Positions 35,444 to 44,139 of a DNA stretch of 64,000 nt are shown here, in pieces. This DNA is from Chitinophaga nivalis (GTDB lineage Bacteria > Bacteroidota > Bacteroidia > Chitinophagales > Chitinophagaceae), in the NCBI RefSeq assembly GCF_025989125.1, contig NZ_JAPDNR010000001.1:4322301-4386300 (forward strand), in the 5' to 3' direction. The position numbers and the translations under genes were made by a program. The stretch's first letter is position 1. Each line of letters starts with the position of its first letter. The notes under the pieces are model-generated. The model saw only the letters and a program-made list of their open reading frames with translations, searched no databases and was not told the DNA's origin.

Positions 35444-35887
35444 ATGAACAAGAGAATCCGTATTAAACAGCTGCAACCGGAAGCATATCAGGTAATGTTT
35501 GCTTTTGAAAAATACCTGAGCGAAACCAATCTTACCCCCATTCAGCAGGAACTGATCAGAATCCGGGCTTCCCAGATCAATGGCTGCGCCTACTGCGTAA
35601 ATGCCCATACCAAAGATGCAAGGGGATTAGGTGAAACAGAAACCCGTTTATATGCATTGCCGGTATGGCGGGAAACACCGTTTTTTACACCGGAAGAACG
35701 GGCTTTGCTGGCGCTGACAGAAGAAGTGACGAATATTCAGCACGGCGGCGTATCTGAAGCCACCTACCAGGATGCCCTGCAACATTTTGGCGAGAAAACA
35801 CTGGCACAGTTAATCATGGCCATCATTGCCATCAATGCCTGGAACAGAATTGGTGTCAGTACCGGTATGATGCCGGAAGTGGACTGA
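35444..35887 (+). CDS. AhpD-like carboxymuconolactone decarboxylase family protein
   Basis: A 147-residue protein of the CMD/AhpD fold. The redox-active motif is present as CAYCVNAHTKDAR (CxxC then His), as in alkylhydroperoxidase AhpD-like proteins, and the C-terminal AIIAINAWNRIGV is typical. The likely role is thiol-dependent peroxide removal or electrophile stress defence. It is followed by a strong GC hairpin at 35901. The Crp gene upstream probably regulates it. Confidence 0.93.
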   Translation: MNKRIRIKQLQPEAYQVMFAFEKYLSETNLTPIQQELIRIRASQINGCAYCVNAHTKDARGLGETETRLYALPVWRETPFFTPEERALLALTEEVTNIQHGGVSEATYQDALQHFGEKTLAQLIMAIIAINAWNRIGVSTGMMPEVD

Positions 35888-35900
35888 AAATAAATACACA

Positions 35901-35932
35901 AAAGTAAAGGGGGATAAGCCCCCTTTACTTTT
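35901..35932. terminator. Terminator after the AhpD-like gene
   Basis: Stem AAAGTAAAGGGGG / CCCCCTTTACTTT, loop ATAAG, with flanking A and T tracts. Confidence 0.88.
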
Positions 35933-36115
35933 ATAGATTGCCCCCGTAGCTGCCCGCTGATCCTGGCAAAGAGTATGGGCATCTGCTGCTCATCTCCCCA
36001 AAACTATACAGGGTATCATCATACGTACCTTTGCCGGCATGAGGACGCAGGTAGTTATCTTGTCTGCTCAAAAAAATACTATCTTGCCCCACTGATTCAT
36101 GTAATTACCTACTGT

Positions 36116-37198
36116 ATGGAGCCACTTAAGGAAATGTTCAATAAAGCATTCTATCAGCATTTTGCCAATAGTTTTGCCAGTGTAAATCCTCATTTCAATG
36201 CCGCTGTTTTTATAAAAGCCGTCACTAAAAATCTGGATGAGTTGTCGCTGAATGCCAGATTGCGGAATACTTCCATCGTGTTGCAACAGTTCCTGCCTGC
36301 TGCCTATGAAAAAGCCATTAAAGTGTTGTATGATGTGGCTCCGTTGTTGCCCACCGGCTATACAGCCCTGGTGTTGCCCGACTTTGTAGCCCTGTATGGG
36401 AAAGCATATTTCAGCTTGTCGATGGAAGCCCTGCGGGACTTTACGAGCCTGGGATCATCGGAGTTTGCCATCCGGGAGTTCCTGAAAACTGATTTTAAAA
36501 AGACACTAACGGTCATGCATAAGTGGGCGGATGATAAAGACCACCATGTAAGAAGACTGGCCTCCGAAGGCAGCCGGCCGCGGCTGCCCTGGTCGTTTAA
36601 GCTGGATGAAGTGATTAAGGAACCGGCACTCACTACCGGCATCCTGGAAAAACTAAAGGCAGATGAAACCCTGTATGTAAGAAAATCTGTAGCCAATCAC
36701 CTGAATGATATTTCAAAAGATAATACCGCCTACATGCTGCAACTGGTGAAGGGGTGGGACAGTACCCATCCGCATACCGCGTGGATTATCAAACATGCCA
36801 GCCGTACCCTCATCAAAAAAGGAGATCAGGAATCACTGGCGATCTTCAATTTTGAAAAAGAAGTAAAAGTACGGCTGGACAAATTCCGGTTAAGCGCCGC
36901 CACCATTCAGCTGGGAGAGGTATTGCAGTTTGAACTGCAATTGACCAGTGAAAAAACAACGCCGCAAAAACTCGTAATAGATTATATCATCCATTATCCC
37001 AAAGCATCCGGTGAATTATCGGCCAAAGTATTTAAGCTGAAAGAAATCACGCTGTTACCCGGACAGGAAGTGAAACTGACCAAACAACAATTGTTTAAGG
37101 ACCTGACTACACGCAAACATTACGCAGGCAAGCATGGCATTGCCATTATGGTAAATGGTAAAGTGCTGGCGGAGAAAAATTTCCGCTTAACGCTGTAG
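36116..37198 (+). CDS. DNA alkylation repair protein, AlkC-like
   Basis: A 360-residue HEAT-repeat DNA glycosylase-like protein, starting at ATG 36116 (MEPLKEMFNKAFYQHFANSF). Tandem helical repeats run through residue 250 with the family's DKDHHVRRLASEGSRPRLPW segment, where conserved residues contact DNA in AlkC/AlkD. The last 100 residues are strand-rich (LQFELQLTSEK, KLVIDYIIHY), fitting the C-terminal Ig-like domain that distinguishes AlkC. Such enzymes remove 3-methyladenine-type or 3-methylcytosine lesions. It overlaps the convergent DinB gene by 12 bp. Confidence 0.9.
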   Translation: MEPLKEMFNKAFYQHFANSFASVNPHFNAAVFIKAVTKNLDELSLNARLRNTSIVLQQFLPAAYEKAIKVLYDVAPLLPTGYTALVLPDFVALYGKAYFSLSMEALRDFTSLGSSEFAIREFLKTDFKKTLTVMHKWADDKDHHVRRLASEGSRPRLPWSFKLDEVIKEPALTTGILEKLKADETLYVRKSVANHLNDISKDNTAYMLQLVKGWDSTHPHTAWIIKHASRTLIKKGDQESLAIFNFEKEVKVRLDKFRLSAATIQLGEVLQFELQLTSEKTTPQKLVIDYIIHYPKASGELSAKVFKLKEITLLPGQEVKLTKQQLFKDLTTRKHYAGKHGIAIMVNGKVLAEKNFRLTL

Positions 37199-37672
37199 CA
37201 GGATTTTGAATTTTTCAAGCTGCCGTCTGTGCCGCATCACGTGTACAATGGCATGTTCCATCATTTGCTCAATATCATAGAGCTGTCCCCAGGGAGTAAG
37301 GATTTTTTTGTCCGCATCTTCCACTTCCAGTTCCGTATCTTTTATATCCCGGAAAACATCTACTGTATACTGGAACCCATGCCGGAGGTCTGCGATAAAA
37401 AGAGATACCGTCGGATGGAATTGTTTATCCGGGAGTACCGGTGTATGCCCATATAGCTTGTCGATATAGGTAGAATAGGCATAAACGGCATGTACCACAT
37501 GTGCCAATACAGTCTGGAAGGAGCGGCAATTGTCATTCTTGGTGGTCGTGTCAATAAGGTGTACGAGTTCCTGATCGCTGATGTCGGCAATAACATGGAT
37601 CAGTGCCTGCAGGACATTTTCGTATTCGTCCAGTAATGCGCCTTTGGCGCCTGTTCTATAGGTCTGTTGCAT
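37187..37672 (-). CDS. DinB family protein
   Basis: A 161-residue four-helix protein of the DinB/YfiT type, starting at ATG 37672 (MQQTYRTGAKG). The metal-ligand histidines are likely in TVLAHVVHAVYAY and MMEHAIVHVMRHRRQLE, giving the usual three-His pattern. The family includes bacillithiol or mycothiol transferases and many uncharacterised members. It starts 13 bp after the stop of the ScfR-type gene on the same strand and is probably cotranscribed with it. Confidence 0.85.
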   Translation of the reverse strand: MQQTYRTGAKGALLDEYENVLQALIHVIADISDQELVHLIDTTTKNDNCRSFQTVLAHVVHAVYAYSTYIDKLYGHTPVLPDKQFHPTVSLFIADLRHGFQYTVDVFRDIKDTELEVEDADKKILTPWGQLYDIEQMMEHAIVHVMRHRRQLEKFKILLQR

Positions 37673-37685
37673 ATGATAACGGGTA

Positions 37686-39167
37686 TTATTCAAGGCTTTC
37701 CAATGCCGCGCGGACTTCCAGCTCCAGTTGTTTTTTCTCTACATAGGTAGCTGGCATGGCACGTTCTTTACAGTCCGCAATGGAGCATCTTTCGCAGGTA
37801 GTATGTACCGTGCGGGTGACAATATTTTCATCGTTGACAAAACGCATCAACCGCATGAGCGCACTGTCCAGCAGCAAGCCCACGGTAACGCTGACGGTGT
37901 CTGTACTGTTTTTACTTTTGGGTTTGGCGAGTGTAATGCACAGATAACGGTTGTGTGTTTGCCAGTAATGGGAGATCTGTACATCGATCAGGGAGTGCTT
38001 GTTTTTTTTCTTTTCCGGCAGGCGCTGTACTTCCTGCATCAACCGGATGGCCAGCCATCGGCGGCAGTAGTGTTCACTCACCAGGTTGGCGTGCGGATTG
38101 TGCAGTTGTGCCAGGTGCAACTCTTTGGTGATTTCATATACCTCTTTTGTTTCACCGGACATACGCAGAAAAAAGAGCTGGTCAATACCAAAGTGATGTG
38201 GCAGGATATTCGTCAGCCGCTGGAGAAACATTTCTCCGGAAACCTGGTACTTCTCCGGGAGCTGTAGCCAGGCTGCCGGATTCCACTTATCACTGGCGGA
38301 AACGTGTCTGACATCTTCCACAAAAGATGCTTCCGGTATCAGCAACGCCGCCGCAAAGTAGGAAGCACGGAAATTATTCAGCAGCTGATCGAAAGAAGAC
38401 GGTCGTTGTACGATGGTTTCATACGGCCGCAGGGTGATGTTCAGAAACTGAAATCCCAGTTCCCGCGCCAGCAGAAAGGCTTCCTGCCCCGCAGAAAACT
38501 GTTTGTTGAGGTACAGTATTTTTTTAGCCGGACTGTAATACGAGCGGATGTTGCTGAGGGTATTGATGTTCCCCATCTTTTTCCGGTCGGTGGTAATGCC
38601 GTATTGTGTTTGCAGGATCTGTTCCAGGTCAGCTACTGCTACCGGCAGCGATGCCGCCAGCGTAAAGGTTTCCCGGAATTGCGCAGCGGCAGTTTCCAGG
38701 TCTTCGAAGTAGTTGTTGTGGATGTCCTGATAGGAGCGCAGGGCGGTGGTATAAAAGTTTTCCCGGGTAAGATGATAGGCACGGGATGTTTTTACCAGGG
38801 TGCTGATAAATGCCGTTACCTTATCGGGCGTATTGGTAAACAGTTCCAGCAGACTGGCGGGTGCAATACCAAAATGTTCCCAGGGAATGACATTGATAAA
38901 ATCAGAGCTGATAAGATCTATCAGCGGTTGTAATTTTTTATCACCGGTCAGGGATACGAGGTAATCGTAATCGGTTCCCAGCACTTTTCCCAGCGCCAGT
39001 ATTTTATCTGTCTTGGGATACTTTTTTCCGTTCTCAATATCATGCAGATAGGAGACTGTGATTTTGGTCGCATCGGACAGCTGTTGATAGGATAAGTTCC
39101 GTTGTTGCCGGAGATTCCGCACTTTCAGTCCTAAGATCAGCCGCACGCTTTCATTTTCAGTAATCAT
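37686..39167 (-). CDS. RamB/ScfR-type regulator (XRE HTH, IrrE-like and zinc-type C-terminal domain)
   Basis: A 493-residue regulator starting at ATG 39167. The XRE helix-turn-helix is at about residues 8-65 (KVRNLRQQRNLSYQQLSDAT, ITVSYLHDIENGKKYPK). The middle is an IrrE/ImmA-like peptidase domain (FLLARELGFQFLN in place of HExxH, so no protease motif). The C-terminal part ends in a Cys cluster CERCSIADCKERAM typical of short-chain acyl-CoA regulators (ScfR/RamB). RamB of Corynebacterium represses the aceA and aceB genes, and here exactly these genes lie divergently next to it. Confidence 0.9.
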   Translation of the reverse strand: MITENESVRLILGLKVRNLRQQRNLSYQQLSDATKITVSYLHDIENGKKYPKTDKILALGKVLGTDYDYLVSLTGDKKLQPLIDLISSDFINVIPWEHFGIAPASLLELFTNTPDKVTAFISTLVKTSRAYHLTRENFYTTALRSYQDIHNNYFEDLETAAAQFRETFTLAASLPVAVADLEQILQTQYGITTDRKKMGNINTLSNIRSYYSPAKKILYLNKQFSAGQEAFLLARELGFQFLNITLRPYETIVQRPSSFDQLLNNFRASYFAAALLIPEASFVEDVRHVSASDKWNPAAWLQLPEKYQVSGEMFLQRLTNILPHHFGIDQLFFLRMSGETKEVYEITKELHLAQLHNPHANLVSEHYCRRWLAIRLMQEVQRLPEKKKNKHSLIDVQISHYWQTHNRYLCITLAKPKSKNSTDTVSVTVGLLLDSALMRLMRFVNDENIVTRTVHTTCERCSIADCKERAMPATYVEKKQLELEVRAALESLE

Positions 39168-39295
39168 GCTTCCTTTTTTTAGATCGCTGTACCGGCTGTG
39201 GTGCAGGCGGCAGTGCCGCATGCCTGCTTTTTGGTGCTATTCCGGTAAGGGATAACAAGTTACCTGAATTTCTCAAAAATACCTGAAAAAATATT

Positions 39296-39314
39296 TTAGC
39301 GAAAAATTCGCTAA
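39296..39314. promoter_or_regulatory. Perfect dyad between the ScfR-type and aceB genes
   Basis: TTAGCGAA-AAA-TTCGCTAA, a perfect inverted repeat with a 3-nt centre, 39 bp before the aceB ATG in the 185-bp divergent spacer. It is the prime candidate operator for the regulator. Confidence 0.6.
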
Positions 39315-39352
39315 TTGATAAATTTTCCTATTTTTATGAAAACATTCATACC

Positions 39353-40957
39353 ATGACGTCAACCATCCACACTCCTCCGGTTCAAGCGCAAGTGGTAGTA
39401 AATGGCCCGCCCATACAAGGCCAGGAAGATATATTAACCACCTCCGCCCTCGCTTTTCTGAAAGCCCTGCACCAGCGCTTCAACCCAACACGACTGGAAC
39501 TGCTGGAAGAACGCGACCTCCTCCAGCAAAGAATTGATGCCGGCGAACTACCCGGATTCCTCCCCGAAACAGCGGACATCAGAAACGGAGACTGGGTCAT
39601 CAGCCCCGTACCACCCGCCCTGCAGGATCGCCGCGTGGAGATAACGGGCCCGGTAGAACGAAAAATGATCATCAATGCGCTCAACTCCGGCGCTACTATG
39701 TTCATGGCAGACCTGGAAGACAGCAACACGCCCAGCTGGTCCAATGTGATACAGGGACAAATCAACCTGAAAGCAGCCGTACGCAAAACCATCCGGCTAA
39801 CCACGCCGGAAAAGGACTATCAGCTGCAGGCACACACCGCCACGCTGCTGGTACGGCCCCGTGGCTGGCATATGGAAGAAAAACACCTGACAATAGCCGG
39901 TGTACCTATCAGCGCCAGCCTGTTCGACTTCGGTCTCTATTTTTTTCATAACGCCGTTGCACTGCTGGAAAATGGCCAGGGGCCTTATTTTTATCTGCCT
40001 AAAACAGAAAGCTATAAAGAAGCCCGGTTGTGGAATGCTGTTTTTGACTTTGCAGAAAACTACCTCGCACTGCCGCAGGGTACCATCCGTGCTACGGTGC
40101 TGATAGAAACCATTACCGCCGTTTTTCAGCTGCATGAAATCTTGTACGAACTGCGCACACATGCCGCCGGACTGAATTGTGGCCGCTGGGACTATATCTT
40201 TTCCTTCATCAAGAAATTCCGGAACGTGCCCGGCTACCTCTTTCCTGATCGCTCCCAGATCACCATGACGGTGCCTTTCATGCGCGATTATACCCAGCTG
40301 GTAGTACAAACCTGTCACCGCCGCAACGCCCACGCTATTGGCGGTATGGCGGCACAGATACCGATCCGCAACAACGAGGCGGCGAACCGGCAGGCCCTCG
40401 AAAAAGTAAAGGCCGATAAAATCAGAGAGGTAACAGATGGACACGACGGCACCTGGGTGGCACATCCCGGCCTGGTACCTATTGCCCTGGAAGTATTCAA
40501 CGAATACATGCCGCAGCCCAACCAGCTGGCCAACAAGCGCGACGACTTCTCCACTGATGCAGGCAGACTCCTGGCATTACCGGAAGGTACCATTACCCTG
40601 GCAGGCTTACGGATGAACATCAACGTGGGCATCCTGTACATCGAAAGCTGGCTGCGGGGCAACGGGGCAGCGGCCATCTATCACCTCATGGAAGATGCCG
40701 CCACCGCAGAAATTTCCCGCACCCAGGTATGGCAATGGCTGCAATACAAAGCAGTCATGGACGATGGTACCATCATCGATCAGTCGCTGTATGAAAAAAT
40801 ACGCGATGAGGAAATTGACAATATCCGGCAGCTGATTGGCTGCGATGCCTACCAGCAGGGCCGCTTCCCGGCCGCCATCCGGATCTTCAACCGTCTGGTG
40901 GTACAACCGGTCTTTGCTTCCTTCTTCACCACACAGGCCTACGAGGATATCCTGTAA
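39353..40957 (+). CDS. aceB: Malate synthase A
   Basis: A 534-residue enzyme condensing glyoxylate and acetyl-CoA to malate in the glyoxylate shunt. Family blocks are FMADLEDSNTPSWSN, HTATLLVRPRGWHMEEKH, the catalytic-Arg segment RATVLIETITAVFQ, GRWDYIFSFIKKF and GTWVAHPGLVPIA. The length matches the isoform A type (about 530 residues, no extra domain of isoform G). It precedes isocitrate lyase by 36 bp in an operon. Confidence 0.98.
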   Translation: MTSTIHTPPVQAQVVVNGPPIQGQEDILTTSALAFLKALHQRFNPTRLELLEERDLLQQRIDAGELPGFLPETADIRNGDWVISPVPPALQDRRVEITGPVERKMIINALNSGATMFMADLEDSNTPSWSNVIQGQINLKAAVRKTIRLTTPEKDYQLQAHTATLLVRPRGWHMEEKHLTIAGVPISASLFDFGLYFFHNAVALLENGQGPYFYLPKTESYKEARLWNAVFDFAENYLALPQGTIRATVLIETITAVFQLHEILYELRTHAAGLNCGRWDYIFSFIKKFRNVPGYLFPDRSQITMTVPFMRDYTQLVVQTCHRRNAHAIGGMAAQIPIRNNEAANRQALEKVKADKIREVTDGHDGTWVAHPGLVPIALEVFNEYMPQPNQLANKRDDFSTDAGRLLALPEGTITLAGLRMNINVGILYIESWLRGNGAAAIYHLMEDAATAEISRTQVWQWLQYKAVMDDGTIIDQSLYEKIRDEEIDNIRQLIGCDAYQQGRFPAAIRIFNRLVVQPVFASFFTTQAYEDIL

Positions 40958-40993
40958 CACTTCACCGTTTATTCACGCTTAAAATCATATGCA

Positions 40994-42271
40994 ATGACGA
41001 CTCCGCAAAAAGCAGTGGAACTGCAAAAAGAATGGGCGGAAAATCCCCGCTGGAAAGGTATACGTCGCCCTTATACGGCCGCAGAAGTCTGGAAGCTGAG
41101 AGGAAAAGTGGAGATAGAATACAGCATTGCCCGGCAAGGAGCGCAGAAACTGTGGCATTACCTGCAAACACAGTCCAGCACCACCGCACTGGGTGCATTA
41201 ACCGGTAATCAGGCCATACAGGAAGTAGCAGCGGGCCTCCAGGCGATTTACCTGAGTGGCTGGCAGGTGGCAGCAGACGCGAATCTGGCCGGACAAATGT
41301 ACCCGGATCAATCCCTCTATCCGGCCAATGCCGTGCCGGAGGTAGTGAAACGAATCAATAATGCCTTATTGCGTTGTGAACAGATAGACGCCGTTGCCGG
41401 CGATAACAGCAAAGACTGGATGGCGCCCATTGTAGCGGATGCAGAAGCCGGATTTGGCGGCAACCTGAATGCCTTTGAACTGATGAAAGCGATGATTGAG
41501 GCAGGAGCTGCCGGCGTACATTTTGAAGACCAGCTGTCGTCTGCAAAAAAATGCGGCCACCTCGGCGGCAAGGTACTGGTACCTACGAGAGAGGCTATCG
41601 ATAAACTGGTGGCAGCCCGGCTGGCGGCAGATGTGATGAACGTGCCTACGTTGCTGATAGCCCGTACCGATGCGGAAGCAGCCAACCTGCTCACTTCTGA
41701 TATAGATGAACGCGACCGGGCTTTTGTGACGGGGCAACGTACTCCCGAAGGTTTCTACCACGTACGCAATGGATTGGAACAATGCATCAGCAGGGGACTG
41801 TCTTACGCACCCTATGCAGATCTGCTGTGGATGGAAACTTCCCGGCCCGATCTCAGCGTGGCCCGCGCTTTTGCACAGGCGATTCATGAACAATATCCCG
41901 GCAAGCTGCTGGCGTACAACTGCTCGCCCTCTTTCAACTGGAAAAAACACCTCACAGAACAGGAGATGGCCGGCTTCCGGGAAGAACTGGCGGCACTGGG
42001 TTATCGCTTCCAGTTTATTACCCTGGCAGGCTTCCACGCCTTGAATACGGCGATGTTTGAACTGGCCATGGCGTATAAAGCCAATGGTATGGCCGGTTTC
42101 TCCGCTTTGCAGGAAAGAGAATTTGCCTTGCAGGAGCATGGCTTCAGAGCCGTGAAACACCAAAGCTTTGTCGGCACCGGTTATTTTGATGCGGTACAGA
42201 ATACCATACAACAAGGCAATAGTTCTACTACGGCGATGAAAGACAGTACAGAGATCGCCCAGTTTGTATAA
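40994..42271 (+). CDS. aceA: Isocitrate lyase
   Basis: A 425-residue lyase splitting isocitrate into glyoxylate and succinate. The active-site signature KKCGHLGGK carries the catalytic cysteine. Other conserved blocks are ADAEAGFGGNLNAFELMK, the ADAEA metal/substrate segment, LIARTDAEAANLL and YNCSPSFNWKKHL. Length is normal for the bacterial short form. With aceB upstream, it allows growth on acetate or fatty acids, which fits the two acyl-CoA synthetase genes at 51-55 kb. Confidence 0.98.
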   Translation: MTTPQKAVELQKEWAENPRWKGIRRPYTAAEVWKLRGKVEIEYSIARQGAQKLWHYLQTQSSTTALGALTGNQAIQEVAAGLQAIYLSGWQVAADANLAGQMYPDQSLYPANAVPEVVKRINNALLRCEQIDAVAGDNSKDWMAPIVADAEAGFGGNLNAFELMKAMIEAGAAGVHFEDQLSSAKKCGHLGGKVLVPTREAIDKLVAARLAADVMNVPTLLIARTDAEAANLLTSDIDERDRAFVTGQRTPEGFYHVRNGLEQCISRGLSYAPYADLLWMETSRPDLSVARAFAQAIHEQYPGKLLAYNCSPSFNWKKHLTEQEMAGFREELAALGYRFQFITLAGFHALNTAMFELAMAYKANGMAGFSALQEREFALQEHGFRAVKHQSFVGTGYFDAVQNTIQQGNSSTTAMKDSTEIAQFV

Positions 42272-42341
42272 ACGGATCGTACAGTGAACAACCGGAAAAT
42301 AAAAAAGAGACAGGTACAATGATCAATAGAATAGCAGCAAC

Positions 42342-42360
42342 AACGGCTTCAACAGCCGTT
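42342..42360 (+). terminator. Small hairpin after aceA
   Basis: AACGGCT / AGCCGTT with a 5-nt loop, 70 bp after the aceA stop; weak alone, but followed by the stronger stem at 42369. Confidence 0.45.
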
Positions 42361-42368
42361 ATCCATTC

Positions 42369-42406
42369 ATAAGGTGGCAATAGGATTTGTACTATTGCCA
42401 CCTTAT
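42369..42406. terminator. Bidirectional terminator between aceA and the DHA kinase gene
   Basis: Perfect 15-bp inverted repeat ATAAGGTGGCAATAG / CTATTGCCACCTTAT with an 8-nt loop, between convergent genes. Confidence 0.85.
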
Positions 42407-42416
42407 CCCGTTATAG

Positions 42417-44042
42417 TTACAGCGTAGCTATTTTTTCAAATACCCGGGCTATCACTTCTGCACCCGGATCAGGAATATTTCTTAACACTTCTTCGGAAAG
42501 ATAGGAGGAACGACCGGAAGTTGTTTGCACAATATCTTTTGTGCTGTCTGCACCCGCCCGCGCGGCCTGTGCGGCTACGCTGAGGGTAGCGCCCGACGCC
42601 AGTGCTTCAAAAGCCGGTTCCAGTGCATCTATCATGGTGCGGTTACCTTTCTTCGCACCACCATAATCTTTTACTTTTTGTAAGCCGGCCAGTAAGGCAG
42701 CACCCAGATCCGGCTGCTGCGTATAGGCGTTACCGGCAGCGGTGAATAAAATAGACAGCAACACACCGCTGGAACCACCTGCTTCCCGCGCCAGGATACG
42801 ACCGATGGTCAGTAACAGATCGCCGGTTTCATTCAGGGGCAGCTGGTCCTGTACGGCCAGCAGCCGTTTACCTGCCAGCGCAAAGGTAGATCCGGCATCT
42901 CCGTCGCCCACTTTCGCATCCAGGCTGTTAATGGCGGCTTCTATCTCTACCAGCAATCCGGCAGTAGTGGCGATCAGCGCTGCTGTGCGGCTGTTGGCCG
43001 AAGGTGCATGCAGTAAGGTAGAAGGAAGTTCCGGACTGGCTACTGTAGCAGGTGCTTTAAAAGGATGCAACTGCCACGCTGCAGGAGCAGCCGGCGCCAG
43101 CAAAGCCTGTTCTATAGCGGGTGTGAGCAGCAACAAGGAAATAGAGAAGCCACTCATGTTGATCGACGACATCAGGGCGGCAGGGCCTACAATATAGTCT
43201 ACTTTCGCTGCCAGCGCGGTTTTGCGGAAGGAGTTGACGAGCAGACTCATTTCTATGGGGCTCACGCTTCCCATATTGTTAAAGATCATGGCGTATCTGC
43301 CATTGGTATCCGGTAGATAAGCCGCCAGTTTGTTCACCGCAATATCCATCAGTTGATCGGCCGCAGCATAAGGAATGACTTCAATGCCAGGCTCCCCATG
43401 AATACCCAGGCCCAGTTCTACCTGATCTTCTTTTAGCCGGGTAGTGGGCGGATGGCCCAGGTGCTGGCATTCTGTGAGCGAAAGCCCGATGGAGATGGTC
43501 TGGTCAATCACCTGTTGGGCGATGGTGGCGATGTCGTCCAGCGCATATCCTGCTTCGGCCAGCTGCCCGGCAATTTTATGTACAAACAGGGTGCCTGCCA
43601 GGCCGCGTCTTTTCACGGCAGTACCCAGTGCAATATCATCATCTACGGTCACGGTTCTTACCTGGAGGCCCAGGGTGCGTGCCTGTTCGGCGGCGAGGCC
43701 AAAGTTGAGCCGGTCGCCGGTATAGTTTTTTATAATGAGTAAGCAGCCCGCGGGACCAGTGGTGGCTAATATGGCCGACAATACCGCATCCACACTGGGC
43801 GAGGCAAAGATGTCGCCGCATACCGCTGCCGTCAGCATACCAGCTCCTACAAAGCCGGCATGGGCCGGTTCATGTCCGGAACCGCCACCGGATATAATCG
43901 CAACTTTCGATGGGTCTCGGTCTTTACGCACCACCACTCTTACTTCGGGAAAACGATCCAGCTTCGCTAACAGCGGATTGGTTAACAGCCCGTCTATGGC
44001 TTCATTGACGATCTGGTCTGTTTTATTGATAAAGCTCTTCAT
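42417..44042 (-). CDS. Dihydroxyacetone kinase, ATP-dependent (DhaK-DhaL fusion)
   Basis: A 541-residue single-chain kinase phosphorylating dihydroxyacetone (or glyceraldehyde). The N-terminal DAK1 domain shows GGGSGHEPAHAGFVGAGML and ends near residue 320; the covalent substrate histidine is probably in LGLGIHGEPGIEV. The C-terminal DAK2 domain has the nucleotide/Mg motif LDAKVGDGDAGSTFA (about 390) and GGSSGVLLSILF. This is the ATP-using fused form rather than the PTS type. It is convergent with the glyoxylate operon and monocistronic. Confidence 0.95.
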   Translation of the reverse strand: MKSFINKTDQIVNEAIDGLLTNPLLAKLDRFPEVRVVVRKDRDPSKVAIISGGGSGHEPAHAGFVGAGMLTAAVCGDIFASPSVDAVLSAILATTGPAGCLLIIKNYTGDRLNFGLAAEQARTLGLQVRTVTVDDDIALGTAVKRRGLAGTLFVHKIAGQLAEAGYALDDIATIAQQVIDQTISIGLSLTECQHLGHPPTTRLKEDQVELGLGIHGEPGIEVIPYAAADQLMDIAVNKLAAYLPDTNGRYAMIFNNMGSVSPIEMSLLVNSFRKTALAAKVDYIVGPAALMSSINMSGFSISLLLLTPAIEQALLAPAAPAAWQLHPFKAPATVASPELPSTLLHAPSANSRTAALIATTAGLLVEIEAAINSLDAKVGDGDAGSTFALAGKRLLAVQDQLPLNETGDLLLTIGRILAREAGGSSGVLLSILFTAAGNAYTQQPDLGAALLAGLQKVKDYGGAKKGNRTMIDALEPAFEALASGATLSVAAQAARAGADSTKDIVQTTSGRSSYLSEEVLRNIPDPGAEVIARVFEKIATL

Positions 44043-44090
44043 TGGATTATTTTGGTTGCAAAATACGAAAAGCTCCCTACCGGAAACAAA

Positions 44091-44127
44091 AACGCCTCGC
44101 CGGCATGCTGCCAGCGAGACGTTTTTT
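44091..44127 (-). terminator. Terminator after the 44.1-kb lipoprotein gene
   Basis: Stem CTCGC / GCGAG extended by ACG/CGT across one mismatch. On the minus strand it is followed by TTTTTGTTT. It lies 13 bp after the lipoprotein stop. Confidence 0.7.
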
Positions 44128-44139
44128 ATAAAGAGATGT

